NCBI GenBank assembly: GCA_937927675.1
Contig: CALBSG010000110.1
Coordinates: 1 to 64,000 of the forward strand
Length of the DNA stretch: 64,000 bases
DNA from: an uncultured Paracoccaceae bacterium
GTDB taxonomy: Bacteria > Pseudomonadota > Alphaproteobacteria > Rhodobacterales > Rhodobacteraceae
Direction of reading: 5' to 3'
The translations under genes and the position numbers were made by a program. Below are positions 1 through 8,697 of this stretch, piece after piece (the stretch's first letter is position 1; each line of letters begins with the position of its first letter). The notes below the pieces were generated by a model. The model worked only from the letters and a program-made list of their open reading frames with translations, did not search any database and was not told the origin of the DNA.

Positions 1-1
1 T

Positions 2-637
2 GCTGATTCACTGCTGGTGGTGGCAAATGCAATCGTGGCCGGTTCGGCAACCGCCCTGATGAACTTCATGATCGGTCAGATGGCGCGGTTCTATAACGTG
101 CCGTGGCGCACCTCGAACCTTCTGGGCGGGGCAAAGACCTTTGACGCGCAGGCAGGCTACGAAAGCGCCATGACGATGAACGCGGTTCTGCATGCGGGGG
201 CCAATTACATCTGGCATTCGGCGGGCTGGAACGAGGCGGGGATGCATTGTTCCACCGCGAAATTCGTGGTCGACGCCGAAATGTGCGCCATGGGCTACCG
301 CATGGCCGAAGGCCCGCGCTGGGATGACTTTGACGAGGCGATGGCGGCCGTCCGCGATGTCGGCCCCGGCGGCCATTATCTGGGCCATCCCCACACGCTG
401 GAAAACTTTGAACGCGCCTTCTTCATGCCGAAGATGTTCGACAACAATTCCATCGAACAATGGCAGGCCGAAGGTTCGGTCGAGATCACCCAGCGCGCCC
501 TGACCCATGCCCGCAAGCTGTTGGATGACTACGAAGAGCCAAAGCTGGATGCTGGCGTGAACGAGGCGCTGCTGGATTACATCGCCCGGCGCGAGCGTGA
601 AATCCCGGCCGTGGATGAGTTGAACACCGAACATTGA
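2..637 (+). CDS. MttB-superfamily (trimethylamine methyltransferase-like) protein, C-terminal part
   Basis: The 5' end lies outside the window; 211 residues are visible in frame from base 2. The sequence (GGAKTFDAQAGYES, YIWHSAGWNEAGMHCS, GPGGHYLGHPHTLENF) matches the C-terminal barrel of the MttB superfamily, which moves methyl groups from quaternary or tertiary amines to a corrinoid protein. Only some members are pyrrolysine enzymes using trimethylamine; others use glycine betaine or proline betaine. The position where pyrrolysine would lie is not in the window, so substrate class cannot be decided. Two SDR genes follow, the first 10 bp downstream, which suggests one operon. Superfamily assignment is firm; substrate is unknown. 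Confidence 0.85.
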   Translation, partial: ADSLLVVANAIVAGSATALMNFMIGQMARFYNVPWRTSNLLGGAKTFDAQAGYESAMTMNAVLHAGANYIWHSAGWNEAGMHCSTAKFVVDAEMCAMGYRMAEGPRWDDFDEAMAAVRDVGPGGHYLGHPHTLENFERAFFMPKMFDNNSIEQWQAEGSVEITQRALTHARKLLDDYEEPKLDAGVNEALLDYIARREREIPAVDELNTEH

Positions 638-647
638 GGTCAAGACG

Positions 648-1376
648 ATGAACGATCTAAAAGGCAAAAAGGCGCTTGTTACCGGGGCGGCGGGCGGGAT
701 TGGTGCTGCCGTGGTCAAGGCCCTGCGGGCGCGGGGCGCGCTGGTCGCGGTCGCGGACCGCGATGTGTCGGGGGTTGAGGCAGAGGCACATCTGCCCGGC
801 AATCTGCTGGAGGCGGCCTACGCCGATGGCCTGCCCGCCGCAGCCAAGGCTGCCCTTGGCGGGCTGGACATCATCGTCAACAACGCCGGGGTCATCACGC
901 GTGGCCGCGTCGATGAAACCTCGGAAGCTGATTGGGATTTGTCCGTGGGGGTGAACGTTCAGGCCCCGTTCCGCATCTGCCGTGCGGCCATTCCACTGTT
1001 GCCGCCGGGGTCTGCCATCGTCAACGTCGCCTCCTGCTGGGGTCTGCGTCCTGGTCCGGGCCATGCGGTTTACTGCATGACCAAGGCCGCGATTGCCTCG
1101 CTGACCCAATGCATGGGCATGGACCATGCCGACAAGGGCATCCGCATCAACGCTGTCGCCCCGAATGAGGTGAACACGCCCATGCTGCGCACCGGTTTTG
1201 CCAAGCGTGGCTTTGACCCGGATACCGCTGTCGCAGAGCTTGGCAAAACCGTGCCCTTGGGCCGAATTGCCGAACCCGAAGACATCGCCGATGTGATCCT
1301 GTTCCTCGCCTCGGACGCCTCACGCTACATGGTTGGCGCGGTGGTCGAGGTGAATGGCGGAAAGCCCGTGAAATGA
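648..1376 (+). CDS. SDR-family NAD(P)-dependent oxidoreductase
   Basis: A 242-residue classical short-chain dehydrogenase. The nucleotide-binding TGAAGGIG is at residues 12-19, NNAG at 78-81, the catalytic serine near 129 (NVASCWG), and the YxxxK pair is Tyr142/Lys146. The C-terminal VVEVNGG is the usual end of the fold. An acidic residue at the end of strand beta-2 (ADRD, 37-40) suggests NAD preference, as an inference. Its stop overlaps the start of the next SDR gene by four bases, so the two are probably translationally coupled. Together with the MttB-like gene upstream it probably oxidises a hydroxylated intermediate; the substrate cannot be read from the sequence. Confidence 0.88.
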   Translation: MNDLKGKKALVTGAAGGIGAAVVKALRARGALVAVADRDVSGVEAEAHLPGNLLEAAYADGLPAAAKAALGGLDIIVNNAGVITRGRVDETSEADWDLSVGVNVQAPFRICRAAIPLLPPGSAIVNVASCWGLRPGPGHAVYCMTKAAIASLTQCMGMDHADKGIRINAVAPNEVNTPMLRTGFAKRGFDPDTAVAELGKTVPLGRIAEPEDIADVILFLASDASRYMVGAVVEVNGGKPVK

Positions 1377-2104
1377 GCCGCTTTGCAGGAAAGATCGCCC
1401 TTGTGACCGGCGGTCGGTCGGGCATCGGGCAGGCGATTGCCCGGCGTCTGGCGGCCGAAGGGGCGCGGGTCATCACCGCCCAACGCGGACCGGATACCGA
1501 GTTCGAAGGCATTGAGGCCGATTTCACCGACACTGCCAGCCCGGATAAGGTGCTGGCCGAGATCATCGCCCGCGCGGGCCGTCTGGATGTTTTGGTGAAC
1601 AACGCGGGCATGATGCAGGAAGCCCGTGTCGAGGACATGAGCCTTGCCGATTGGGAGCGTACGATCCGGGTGAACCTGACGGCCCCGTTCCTGTTCATCA
1701 AGGCGGCCATGCCGCATCTTCGCAGGGCGCAGGGCGCAATCGTCAACATCGGCTCGATCGAGGGGCTGGGGTCGAACCCACAGCACGCCGCCTATTCGGC
1801 GTCAAAGGCGGGCTTGCATGGGTTGACCCGCGCGGTGGCGGTGGACGAATCCACGCGTGTTCGCTGCAACGCCGTCGCCCCGGGCTGGATCGACACCGAG
1901 TTGAACGAGGCCTTCGTCGACGCCATGCCCGACCCCGTCGCCTTCCGCCAGAACATTGGCCGCATCCATCCCGTCGGCCGCACTGGCAAGCCCGAGGAAG
2001 TTGCGGCCTTGGTGGCGTGGTTGGCATCGGATGAGGCGGGTTTTGTCACCGGTCAGGTCTGGACGGTGGACGGCGGGCGGATGTCGAAACTGAGCCTGCC
2101 GTAA
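1373..2104 (+). CDS. SDR-family NAD(P)-dependent oxidoreductase (second copy)
   Basis: A 243-residue classical SDR with TGGRSGIG at 12-19, NNAG at 76-79, serine near 128, and Tyr141/Lys145 (YSASK). It starts inside the ATGA overlap with the upstream SDR and is the last gene before a strong hairpin. The two SDRs are clearly related but not recent duplicates. The residues after strand beta-2 are AQRG rather than an acidic residue, so cofactor preference may differ from the first SDR; this is an inference. Substrate unknown. Confidence 0.88.
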   Translation: MSRFAGKIALVTGGRSGIGQAIARRLAAEGARVITAQRGPDTEFEGIEADFTDTASPDKVLAEIIARAGRLDVLVNNAGMMQEARVEDMSLADWERTIRVNLTAPFLFIKAAMPHLRRAQGAIVNIGSIEGLGSNPQHAAYSASKAGLHGLTRAVAVDESTRVRCNAVAPGWIDTELNEAFVDAMPDPVAFRQNIGRIHPVGRTGKPEEVAALVAWLASDEAGFVTGQVWTVDGGRMSKLSLP

Positions 2105-2156
2105 CACGCATCGGGCTGAGGCCAGACCTCTTCGGCCCGGCCGCATCGCTTAAATC

Positions 2157-2193
2157 CCCATCCCCGGCCAGTCTGCAGCAAGCCGGGGATGGG
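2157..2193. terminator. Bidirectional terminator between converging SDR and FAD oxidase operons
   Basis: A perfect 12-bp inverted repeat (CCCATCCCCGGC at 2157-2168, its complement at 2182-2193) with a 13-base loop lies between two operons that converge. There is no long T tract on the plus strand, but on the minus strand the hairpin is followed by the A/T-rich TTTAAG. The position fits termination in both directions. Confidence 0.7.
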
Positions 2194-2207
2194 CAGGCGT
2201 GCCTTGG

Positions 2208-3548
2208 CTATTCCGCCGCGGCACGCCATTCTTTCCAGCGCAAAAACACATTCGCGCCGATGGTCGAAAACGGTTGCGGAGGCAGTTTGGTCGGCTCTGC
2301 CTCGGCGGTGAAATGCCGGGTGATGGCACTGGTCGTGCCGCTGGCCAGTTCTGCCGCCCCGATCCCGGTCAAAGTGCCGCGCGCGGTGCCAAGGCCGTTT
2401 TGCACGCAAGCTGCATAGAGCCCGTCGTCCAACTGCCGCATGATCGCGACCGAGTTTTGCGACAGGCACAGATGGCCTGCCCAGGCAAACTCCATCTTGG
2501 CGCCCTTCAGCTGCGGGAAGCGTTGATCGAACTTTTGGCGATGCACGGCGGCGGTGCGGCGCAAGCTTGCCTCGGACGGCAGCATCCCCGGCTCAAAGGT
2601 CGCACAGGTGCGGGTGATGACCCGGTTGCCCCCCTGCCCCATATCAATCCGGCGCATGGTCGTTCCCATCGGATCCGACGGCGTGATGCCCCAGCGCGGC
2701 TGGCCGCCCAAGGCCCGCACGCCATCTTGGCCCAGATCCACCGTCATCGAGGCATAAAGGAAGACATGCATCAGTCGGTTGCGGGCAAAGCCAAAGCTTT
2801 CAAGCTGGCCGTTGTTGGTGAAAATCACCTTGCCCGCCGTCACGCGGCCTTTCGGGGTTTTCACCACCCAAGTCGCGCCCTGCCGGTCCATCCCCAAGAC
2901 GGGGGTATTTTCATAGATCCCAACGCCGTCGCGCCGCAACCCTTCGCCAAAGCCCCGGATATAGCCGGCCGGTTGCAGCATCACCGTGCCGGGCGTGTAG
3001 AGCCCCGACACATAGTGGCGGCTGCCGCTGAGTTCGGTCATCGCCTTGGCATCAAGATATTCGCTGCCCTCGCCCATCGTTTTCAGATGTTCGGCGTAAG
3101 AGCGGTTCAGCGCATCGGTCTTTTCCGAGGCGGCGCCATTCACCTTGCCCGCCCGGTCAAAGAAATTCGGATCAATGCCGTAATCAGCGACGACATCCGC
3201 CGCAAAGGCAATTGCGCCGCGGTTCATGTCGATCATCGCCCGGTCATCGCCGTGGCCAGCATAATCGTCAGACTGCAATTCATGCGGCAGGTCGATCATA
3301 AAGCCCGAATTGCGCCCCGAGGCTCCTTCGGCCAGACGGCTGGCCTCTAGCACGGCAATCTTTGCGCCGGGGTTCAACTGCATGAGCCGCCGCGCCGCTG
3401 AAAGGCCGGCAAAGCCACCGCCCACCAAGGCGAAATCAACGGTCAGATCGCCGTCCAGCGTGACGGGCGCAGGTTGCCCCGGCAGGATCGCCGACCAAGC
3501 GGCGGTGCCACGATGAACCGGGGTGCGACGGGCGGTGTAGCTGTTCAT
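2208..3548 (-). CDS. FAD-dependent amine/amino-acid oxidoreductase (DAO family, PuuB-like)
   Basis: A 446-residue member of the D-amino-acid-oxidase fold. The FAD dinucleotide motif VGGGFAG is at about 42-48, followed by a LEASRLAEGASGRNSGF stretch typical of gamma-glutamylputrescine oxidase-like and hydroxyproline oxidase-like flavoproteins. Such enzymes oxidise a C-N bond to an imine. It is the last gene of a five-gene minus-strand operon and overlaps the preceding P5C reductase-like gene by ATGA. With the DapA-like, aldehyde dehydrogenase and proline-racemase-like genes nearby, oxidation of a cyclic amino acid is plausible, but PuuB-type polyamine chemistry cannot be excluded. Confidence 0.85.
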   Translation of the reverse strand: MNSYTARRTPVHRGTAAWSAILPGQPAPVTLDGDLTVDFALVGGGFAGLSAARRLMQLNPGAKIAVLEASRLAEGASGRNSGFMIDLPHELQSDDYAGHGDDRAMIDMNRGAIAFAADVVADYGIDPNFFDRAGKVNGAASEKTDALNRSYAEHLKTMGEGSEYLDAKAMTELSGSRHYVSGLYTPGTVMLQPAGYIRGFGEGLRRDGVGIYENTPVLGMDRQGATWVVKTPKGRVTAGKVIFTNNGQLESFGFARNRLMHVFLYASMTVDLGQDGVRALGGQPRWGITPSDPMGTTMRRIDMGQGGNRVITRTCATFEPGMLPSEASLRRTAAVHRQKFDQRFPQLKGAKMEFAWAGHLCLSQNSVAIMRQLDDGLYAACVQNGLGTARGTLTGIGAAELASGTTSAITRHFTAEAEPTKLPPQPFSTIGANVFLRWKEWRAAAE

Positions 3549-4306
3549 TCTGTTTTTCCTTCAAGACCCAACCTGCCGCGGAACCCGTCCAGCCCCGCCC
3601 GCAACTCGGTATTCGCGACGGTCATCGCCGCCCGCAGCGTCGCGTTCAAGCCACCCTCGGTCGACAGGCTTTGCAAGGCGGCCCCAAGATGACCCTTCTC
3701 GCCATCCTCAGGCAGATAGCCGCGTAGCACATCACGGACATAGGCCTGCGACTGGTCAGCGTCTGCGGTAAATTCGGTCAGCCATGCGGCGGTGGTCAGC
3801 ACTTGTTCCAAAAACGGCGAACACAGCGCGGTTGCGCCGAAATGGGCGTTCAGCGCCACTTCGTCGCGCACGGTGAACACCCGGTTTTTCGCACCGAAAA
3901 GCTGTTCCAGCACGCGTGAGGCCGGATAAACCGGCAAAGGGCAGCCCCCCACCGCAATCGGCGGCAGGGGAATGGTGATGGCGATATCGGTGGCTGGGGC
4001 GCACAGCTTTTGCAGCTTTGCCAGCCCCACATCCACCATCACCGAAATCACCGACTGGCCCGCCCGGAAGGGCAGGCCTGTCAGGGCCTCATCAGCAACC
4101 CGCGCCAGAAGGCAGAGGATGACGATATCCGCCCCCTCAACCACCTCGGCGTTGGGGGCGACCCGCAGGCCGGGCACCGTTGCCTTGAGACGCGCAGCCA
4201 CTTGCGGGTTGCGGTCCGAGACGACGATTTCATGCCCTTGGCCCGCAAGGCCCTGCACCATCAGCGAGGCAATCTCGCCGGTACCGATGAAACCAACGCG
4301 TGCCAT
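3545..4306 (-). CDS. Pyrroline-5-carboxylate reductase-like NAD(P)-binding protein
   Basis: 253 residues. The N-terminal Rossmann motif GFIGTGEIA (5-13) and the C-terminal helical dimerisation region with LSTEGGLNATLR follow the P5C reductase (ProC) layout. Family members reduce cyclic imines such as pyrroline-5-carboxylate. The C-terminal motif differs from the standard SPGGTT of ProC, so this may act on a related imine and is probably not the housekeeping proline enzyme. Its start overlaps the stop of the aldehyde dehydrogenase gene and its stop overlaps the start of the oxidase gene, which indicates tight translational coupling in a catabolic operon. Confidence 0.75.
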   Translation of the reverse strand: MARVGFIGTGEIASLMVQGLAGQGHEIVVSDRNPQVAARLKATVPGLRVAPNAEVVEGADIVILCLLARVADEALTGLPFRAGQSVISVMVDVGLAKLQKLCAPATDIAITIPLPPIAVGGCPLPVYPASRVLEQLFGAKNRVFTVRDEVALNAHFGATALCSPFLEQVLTTAAWLTEFTADADQSQAYVRDVLRGYLPEDGEKGHLGAALQSLSTEGGLNATLRAAMTVANTELRAGLDGFRGRLGLEGKTE

Positions 4307-5799
4307 CAGCCGACAGCCTCATCCCCGTCATCGGCCAGATCGACCCAGATCGTCTTGATCTGCGTGTACTGGTCATGGGCGTGGATGCCGTTGTCGCGGC
4401 CACCAAAGCCCGAGGCTTTGAAGCCGCCGAACGGCGTAGAGATGTCGCCTTCGCCAAACGAGTTCACCGTCACCGTGCCTGCACGGATCGCACGGGCGCC
4501 CCGGATGGCCTTTTTGACATTGGCGGTGAAGATCGACGCGGCAAGCCCGTATTCGGTGTCATTGGCCAAAGCGATGGCTTCGTCAAAGCTGTCCACCGTC
4601 AAGACCGATAGAACCGGCCCGAAGATTTCCTCGCGCGCCTGTTTGGCATCGCGGGCCACTTCCAGAATGGTCGGTTCGACAAAACCGGCGTCAGCCTTGC
4701 CACCCATCAAAACCTTCGGTCCTTTGCCCAAGTAGCTGGAAACCTTGTCGTAATGCGCCTTCGACACCAGCGCGCCGACACGGTTCACCGGATCCAAGGG
4801 ATCGCCCATCGGCCATTCGCGGGCATGGTCGTAGATCCGCTCCAACAGCGCGTCCTTGACGCCCTTTTGCACGATAAGACGCGACGAGGCCGAGCAGTTT
4901 TCGCCCATGTTCCAGAACGCGCCGTTGACGATATGCGCGGCCACCCGGTCAAGGTTTTCGGCGTCATCCAGCACCACAGCCGGGTTCTTGCCGCCCATTT
5001 CCAGCGTGACTTCTTTCAGATTCGATTCGCCTGCGTATTTCAGGAACCGACGGCCCGTTGCGGTCGAACCGGTGAAGGAGACCGCATCAATATCCATGTG
5101 GCGGCCAATCGGTTCGCCCACTTCGGCCCCACCGCCCGGCACCACGTTGAAGACGCCTGCCGGAATCCCAGCTTCCATGGCGAGTTCGGCCATCCGCAGC
5201 GCGGTCAGGCTGGTTTCCAGCGCCGGCTTGACGATGATCGAGCAACCAGCCGCCAGTGCCGGGCCAATCTTCCATGCCAGCATCAGAAGCGGGAAGTTCC
5301 ACGGCAGCACAAGGCCGACCACACCGACCGGCTCGCGCACGATCATGGCGATGTGGTTGTCAGACGCGGGTGCCACCTGATCGTAGATCTTGTCGATCAA
5401 CTCGGCATGCCAGGTCAGGCAGTTCACGGTTTCCGGCACATCAACGGTTTCGCAATCGAAAATCGTCTTGCCAGAATCCAGCGATTCCATCACCGCCAAC
5501 TCGCGCGCATTGCGCTTCACCAGCTTTGCCAGCTTGATCAGCGCCTCTTTGCGGTCGCGCGGGTGCAGACGCGACCAACGGCCATCTTCAAAGGCATCGC
5601 GGGCCTTGGCCACGGCGAAATCCACATCCTCCGGTCCGCAGGCGGCAACCGCTGCCAGCACGGCACCGGTGGCGGGGTTTACGGTGTCAAAGGTCTTGCC
5701 CGAAATCGCCGGACGAAACGCGCCATCGATGAACGCTTGGGTCGGGAATTCCAAACCGGCGGCAATGGCCTTGTATTCTTCAGTGGTCAAAAGGCTCAT
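4306..5799 (-). CDS. NAD-dependent aldehyde dehydrogenase
   Basis: 497 residues from the ATG at 5799; an open frame extends further upstream but that part is the DapA-like gene in another frame. Catalytic residues are in place: Asn168 (LPWNFP), Glu267 (LEMGG) and Cys302 (GENCSASS). It resembles gamma-glutamylaminobutyraldehyde and related semialdehyde dehydrogenases (PuuC-like group). In a hydroxyproline-type pathway it would oxidise alpha-ketoglutarate semialdehyde to 2-oxoglutarate; with a PuuB-like oxidase it would act on an aminoaldehyde. It lies 5 bp downstream of the DapA-like gene and overlaps the P5C reductase-like gene by a TGATG junction. Confidence 0.9.
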   Translation of the reverse strand: MSLLTTEEYKAIAAGLEFPTQAFIDGAFRPAISGKTFDTVNPATGAVLAAVAACGPEDVDFAVAKARDAFEDGRWSRLHPRDRKEALIKLAKLVKRNARELAVMESLDSGKTIFDCETVDVPETVNCLTWHAELIDKIYDQVAPASDNHIAMIVREPVGVVGLVLPWNFPLLMLAWKIGPALAAGCSIIVKPALETSLTALRMAELAMEAGIPAGVFNVVPGGGAEVGEPIGRHMDIDAVSFTGSTATGRRFLKYAGESNLKEVTLEMGGKNPAVVLDDAENLDRVAAHIVNGAFWNMGENCSASSRLIVQKGVKDALLERIYDHAREWPMGDPLDPVNRVGALVSKAHYDKVSSYLGKGPKVLMGGKADAGFVEPTILEVARDAKQAREEIFGPVLSVLTVDSFDEAIALANDTEYGLAASIFTANVKKAIRGARAIRAGTVTVNSFGEGDISTPFGGFKASGFGGRDNGIHAHDQYTQIKTIWVDLADDGDEAVG

Positions 5800-5804
5800 G
5801 GCGA

Positions 5805-6707
5805 TCACTCCGCGACGATTTTGGCGATGGTTGTTTTCAACACGCGCACGGTCTGGTCCAACTGGCGCTTGTCGTCCTTGTTCAAGGGCTTCAACGGCGG
5901 GCGCGGCGGACCGGCATAGTTGCCCACCATTTCCACACCGTGCTTGATGCACTGGATGAACTTACCGCCCTGTTCCAGAACGCGCATCAACGGCATCATC
6001 GCCGACATGATCCGGCGGCCCTTGTCGAAGTTGCCTTCAACCGCACAGGCCTGCCAAAGCGCGATATGTTCCGCCGGAAGGAAGTTCGACCCGCCGCAAA
6101 CCCAGCTACGTCCGCCCCAAGCGAAGAATTCCAGCGCCTGATCGTCCATGCCACAGGACATCTGGATATGGGGGTAATCACGGGCCAGAAGGTGGACGCG
6201 GTTGATATCGCCCGAAGATTCCTTGATGGCGCAGAAGTTGCGGCTGCGGCCCACGCGGTCAAGGAACTCCTCGCCCATGTTGATGCCCATACGGCCGGGG
6301 TAGTTATAGAGCATGATCGGCAGATCGGCAGCGCGGTCAATCGCCAGCGCGTTCAGCGCGTTTTCGCGCTCTGTCGGGACCGAATAGGGCGGCGAGCCAA
6401 CCAGCACGGAATCCGCACCAATCTTGGCGGCATGTTCGGCCATGGTGATGCTGTCTTCCAGCCGGATCGCCACGGTGCCAACCATCAGATGCGTGCGCCC
6501 CTTGGTCACCTCACGGGCCAAGGATGCCATCTCAAGACGTTCTTCCATCGACTGGGCATAGTATTCCCCCGTCGATCCGCCGTTGATGATGCCATGAACG
6601 CCCGAGGCGATCAGGTATTCCAGATGCGCGACAAAGGCGTCGCGGTCGATGCTGCCGTCTTCCCGGTGCGGGGTGATGGCAGGCGTGTAGATGCCCTCGA
6701 ACTTCAT
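5805..6707 (-). CDS. DapA-family lyase/deaminase
   Basis: 300 residues with the dihydrodipicolinate synthase fold. The Schiff-base lysine is Lys162 (AIKESSGD), the catalytic tyrosine Tyr134 (MLYNYPGR), and the substrate loop is GGSTGE at 43-48. The family includes true DapA, KDG and N-acetylneuraminate lyases, and the pyrroline-4-hydroxy-2-carboxylate deaminase of hydroxyproline catabolism. The setting between a GntR regulator and an aldehyde dehydrogenase argues for a catabolic role and against lysine synthesis. Deaminase of a hydroxyproline-type pathway is the favoured inference but is not proven. Its start overlaps the end of the regulator gene. Confidence 0.88.
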   Translation of the reverse strand: MKFEGIYTPAITPHREDGSIDRDAFVAHLEYLIASGVHGIINGGSTGEYYAQSMEERLEMASLAREVTKGRTHLMVGTVAIRLEDSITMAEHAAKIGADSVLVGSPPYSVPTERENALNALAIDRAADLPIMLYNYPGRMGINMGEEFLDRVGRSRNFCAIKESSGDINRVHLLARDYPHIQMSCGMDDQALEFFAWGGRSWVCGGSNFLPAEHIALWQACAVEGNFDKGRRIMSAMMPLMRVLEQGGKFIQCIKHGVEMVGNYAGPPRPPLKPLNKDDKRQLDQTVRVLKTTIAKIVAE

Positions 6708-7450
6708 GAAGCTCCTCTTTTGGGTTCAGAGCCGGGCGCGTTGCCCAGCGGAAATTGCAGACTGACGGGGGTGACAAAACTTTCGATCTGGGCGCGCGAC
6801 AGCTCCCAATGGGCCACGGCAAGATCGGCAGCGGCGTCCGCATTGCCCGCTTCGATCAAGTCGATGAACTGGTCGTGTTGATCGGCGGCCAGTTCGCGTT
6901 GATTGGCCAGCTCCAGCTTGCGCGGGCTGTAAAACGTCATGCCGATGCGGGTATGGTCGATCAGCAGGCGGCGCAGGCTGGGCATCAGGAATTCGTTGTC
7001 GGCCATCTCGCCGATGATCGAATGAAACCGTTCATTGCCCAAAGCGCGTTCAGCGGCGTCGCCGTTGCGGATCGCCTGACGAAACGCCCACTGACATTCC
7101 TTCAACCGCACCATCTGAGCCGGGGTGGCATGTTCGGCCGCCAATCGCGTGGTGGCGGCATAGATCATCGGGGCGGCCACAAAGAAATTCCGCAAGGTCT
7201 TGTGCGTCATCGGCGCCACCTGCGCCCCGCGGTTTTCATGCAGGACGACGTAGCCCTCTCCGGCCAGCTGGCGCAGCACCTCACGCAACGGCGGGCGCGA
7301 GATTCCGTACGCCTCCGACAGCTCGGTTTCATCCAGATAGTCGCCCGGTTCAAACGCCTGCGTCAGGACGCGACGACGCAAATCCTCGACACAGATGGTC
7401 TTTTTGCTGCGGCTGTCAGCTTCCACGGGGCTCTCCTTCCTGAAGGCCAC
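6704..7450 (-). CDS. GntR-family (FCD) transcriptional regulator
   Basis: 248 residues: a winged-helix GntR domain (residues about 18-85; ISRPPLREVLRQL is the recognition region) and an all-helical FCD ligand domain with conserved histidines (ERFHSIIGEM, AVAHWEL). FCD regulators usually repress small-acid or amino-acid catabolism and respond to a pathway metabolite. It is the first gene of the minus-strand operon and overlaps the DapA-like gene by four bases, so it probably autoregulates with the operon from the divergent promoter region at 7451-7668. Confidence 0.88.
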   Translation of the reverse strand: MAFRKESPVEADSRSKKTICVEDLRRRVLTQAFEPGDYLDETELSEAYGISRPPLREVLRQLAGEGYVVLHENRGAQVAPMTHKTLRNFFVAAPMIYAATTRLAAEHATPAQMVRLKECQWAFRQAIRNGDAAERALGNERFHSIIGEMADNEFLMPSLRRLLIDHTRIGMTFYSPRKLELANQRELAADQHDQFIDLIEAGNADAAADLAVAHWELSRAQIESFVTPVSLQFPLGNAPGSEPKRGAS

Positions 7451-7481
7451 CCGACACGGGTGATTCAGGTAACCTTCTTAC

Positions 7482-7507
7482 TGTATAGCTAACAAAATAC
7501 ATATTGT
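7482..7507. promoter_or_regulatory. Candidate GntR operator in the divergent promoter region
   Basis: The 218-bp gap between the divergent gntR and glxA-like genes has no gene. Close to the gntR side is an A/T-rich patch with two overlapping dyads: TGTAT-N10-ATACA (7482-7501) and ACAA-N8-TTGT (7492-7507). FCD-GntR proteins commonly bind short TNGTATACNA-like palindromes. The match is loose, so this is only a candidate. Confidence 0.35.
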
Positions 7508-7668
7508 CTACTTTTAACATTTACGCCGCCGCCCCGCCATGCGACAGCGCCCAGCGGCATGCTGGACATCACCAGCATTTCGGCGGAAAACAGACCCATG
7601 GCCCCAAGACGCCATCGACAAACAGGGGGGCGCCCCGTCGTGGGCCTCCACCAGCATGAGGCGGCAAG

Positions 7669-8619
7669 ATGACCGGAACGACGCATTTCGTGTTTTTCCT
7701 TTTGGAAGAATTCTCGCATCTGGCGTTTTCCTGCGCGCTGGAACCTCTGCGCATCGCCAATCTGGTCTCGGGCAAACCGCTGTATCGCTGGTCACTCATC
7801 AGCGCCGATGGCAAGACGGCCACCTGCTCCAACGGCTCTGTCACTTTGGTAGACGGCGGTACCGAGCCCCTGCGCCATGCCGATCGGCTGTTCGTGATCT
7901 CTGGCATCAACATGCAAAAGCATGTGACCCCAGAGCTTCTAAGCTTCCTGCGCCGTGAACGCGCCTCAGGCACCGCTTTGGGGGCGATCTGTTCGGGCGC
8001 CTATGTGCTGGCAAAGGCGAGATTTCTTGATGGCATGCAAACGGCCGTCCACTGGGCCTATCACGATCTGTTTGTCGAAGAGTTCCCCGAGGTAAAACTG
8101 GTGCGAAACGTCTTTGTCGCCCGCGAGAAGATCATCACGGCGTCAGGCGGGACGGCGGCGGCGGATCTGATGCTGCATCTGATCGGCAAGGCGCATGGCA
8201 CCGATCTTGCGACCGAAGTTGCCGATCAGATGGTCTATAACGCGGTGCGCGAGGGTACAGCGGCACAGCGCGTCTCGCTGCAATCACGCCATGGGATGCG
8301 CAATGCCCATCTGATGCGGGCGATCGCCATCATGGAAGCCAACATCGAAGATCCGATGTCTCCCAGTCTGATTGCCGAAGAACTGGGCATCTCGACCCGG
8401 CAGCTGGAGCGGCTTTTTGTGCGCTTTCTCAACTCCACCCCCAAGCATTATTTCATGGAGATGCGGCTGAACCGGGCGCGCAACCTGCTGGTGCAAAGTG
8501 AACAATCGGTCACCGAAATCGCCATGGCCTGCGGATTTCAGACCACCTCGCATTTTTCCAAAGTGTTTCGCGCACATTTCGGCACCTCGCCCGTGATGCA
8601 ACGCGCCAAACTGGGTTAA
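7669..8619 (+). CDS. GlxA-family transcriptional regulator (DJ-1/PfpI domain plus AraC HTH)
   Basis: 316 residues. The N-terminal part is a class-I glutamine amidotransferase-like (DJ-1/PfpI) domain with a nucleophile-elbow cysteine at 108 (GAICSGAYVLA); the C-terminal 100 residues are an AraC-type double helix-turn-helix (EELGISTRQLERLF and MACGFQTTSHFSKVFRAHF). Family members often control catabolism of quaternary amines and amino acids, for example GbdR-, CdhR- and ArgR-type regulators. That fits the MttB-like and amino-acid genes nearby and suggests it activates them; this is inference. It is divergent from the gntR operon. Confidence 0.88.
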   Translation: MTGTTHFVFFLLEEFSHLAFSCALEPLRIANLVSGKPLYRWSLISADGKTATCSNGSVTLVDGGTEPLRHADRLFVISGINMQKHVTPELLSFLRRERASGTALGAICSGAYVLAKARFLDGMQTAVHWAYHDLFVEEFPEVKLVRNVFVAREKIITASGGTAAADLMLHLIGKAHGTDLATEVADQMVYNAVREGTAAQRVSLQSRHGMRNAHLMRAIAIMEANIEDPMSPSLIAEELGISTRQLERLFVRFLNSTPKHYFMEMRLNRARNLLVQSEQSVTEIAMACGFQTTSHFSKVFRAHFGTSPVMQRAKLG

Positions 8620-8697
8620 GGCCCGACATCCCATAGCTGACCTAATGTCCAAGACCTGTTATGCGGGTGCCGCACGCCCCAGCTGACAGGATCCGAC

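Noticed and set aside
2..637. Pyrrolysine-containing MttB
   Set aside because: The part where an in-frame TAG would occur lies outside the window, so nothing supports or excludes it.
2199..3350. Long plus-strand open frame opposite the FAD oxidase
   Set aside because: It is a high-GC shadow of the minus-strand gene, with His/Arg-rich sequence and no family features. The same applies to long antisense frames opposite nir, nrdJ, dnaE and xdhB.
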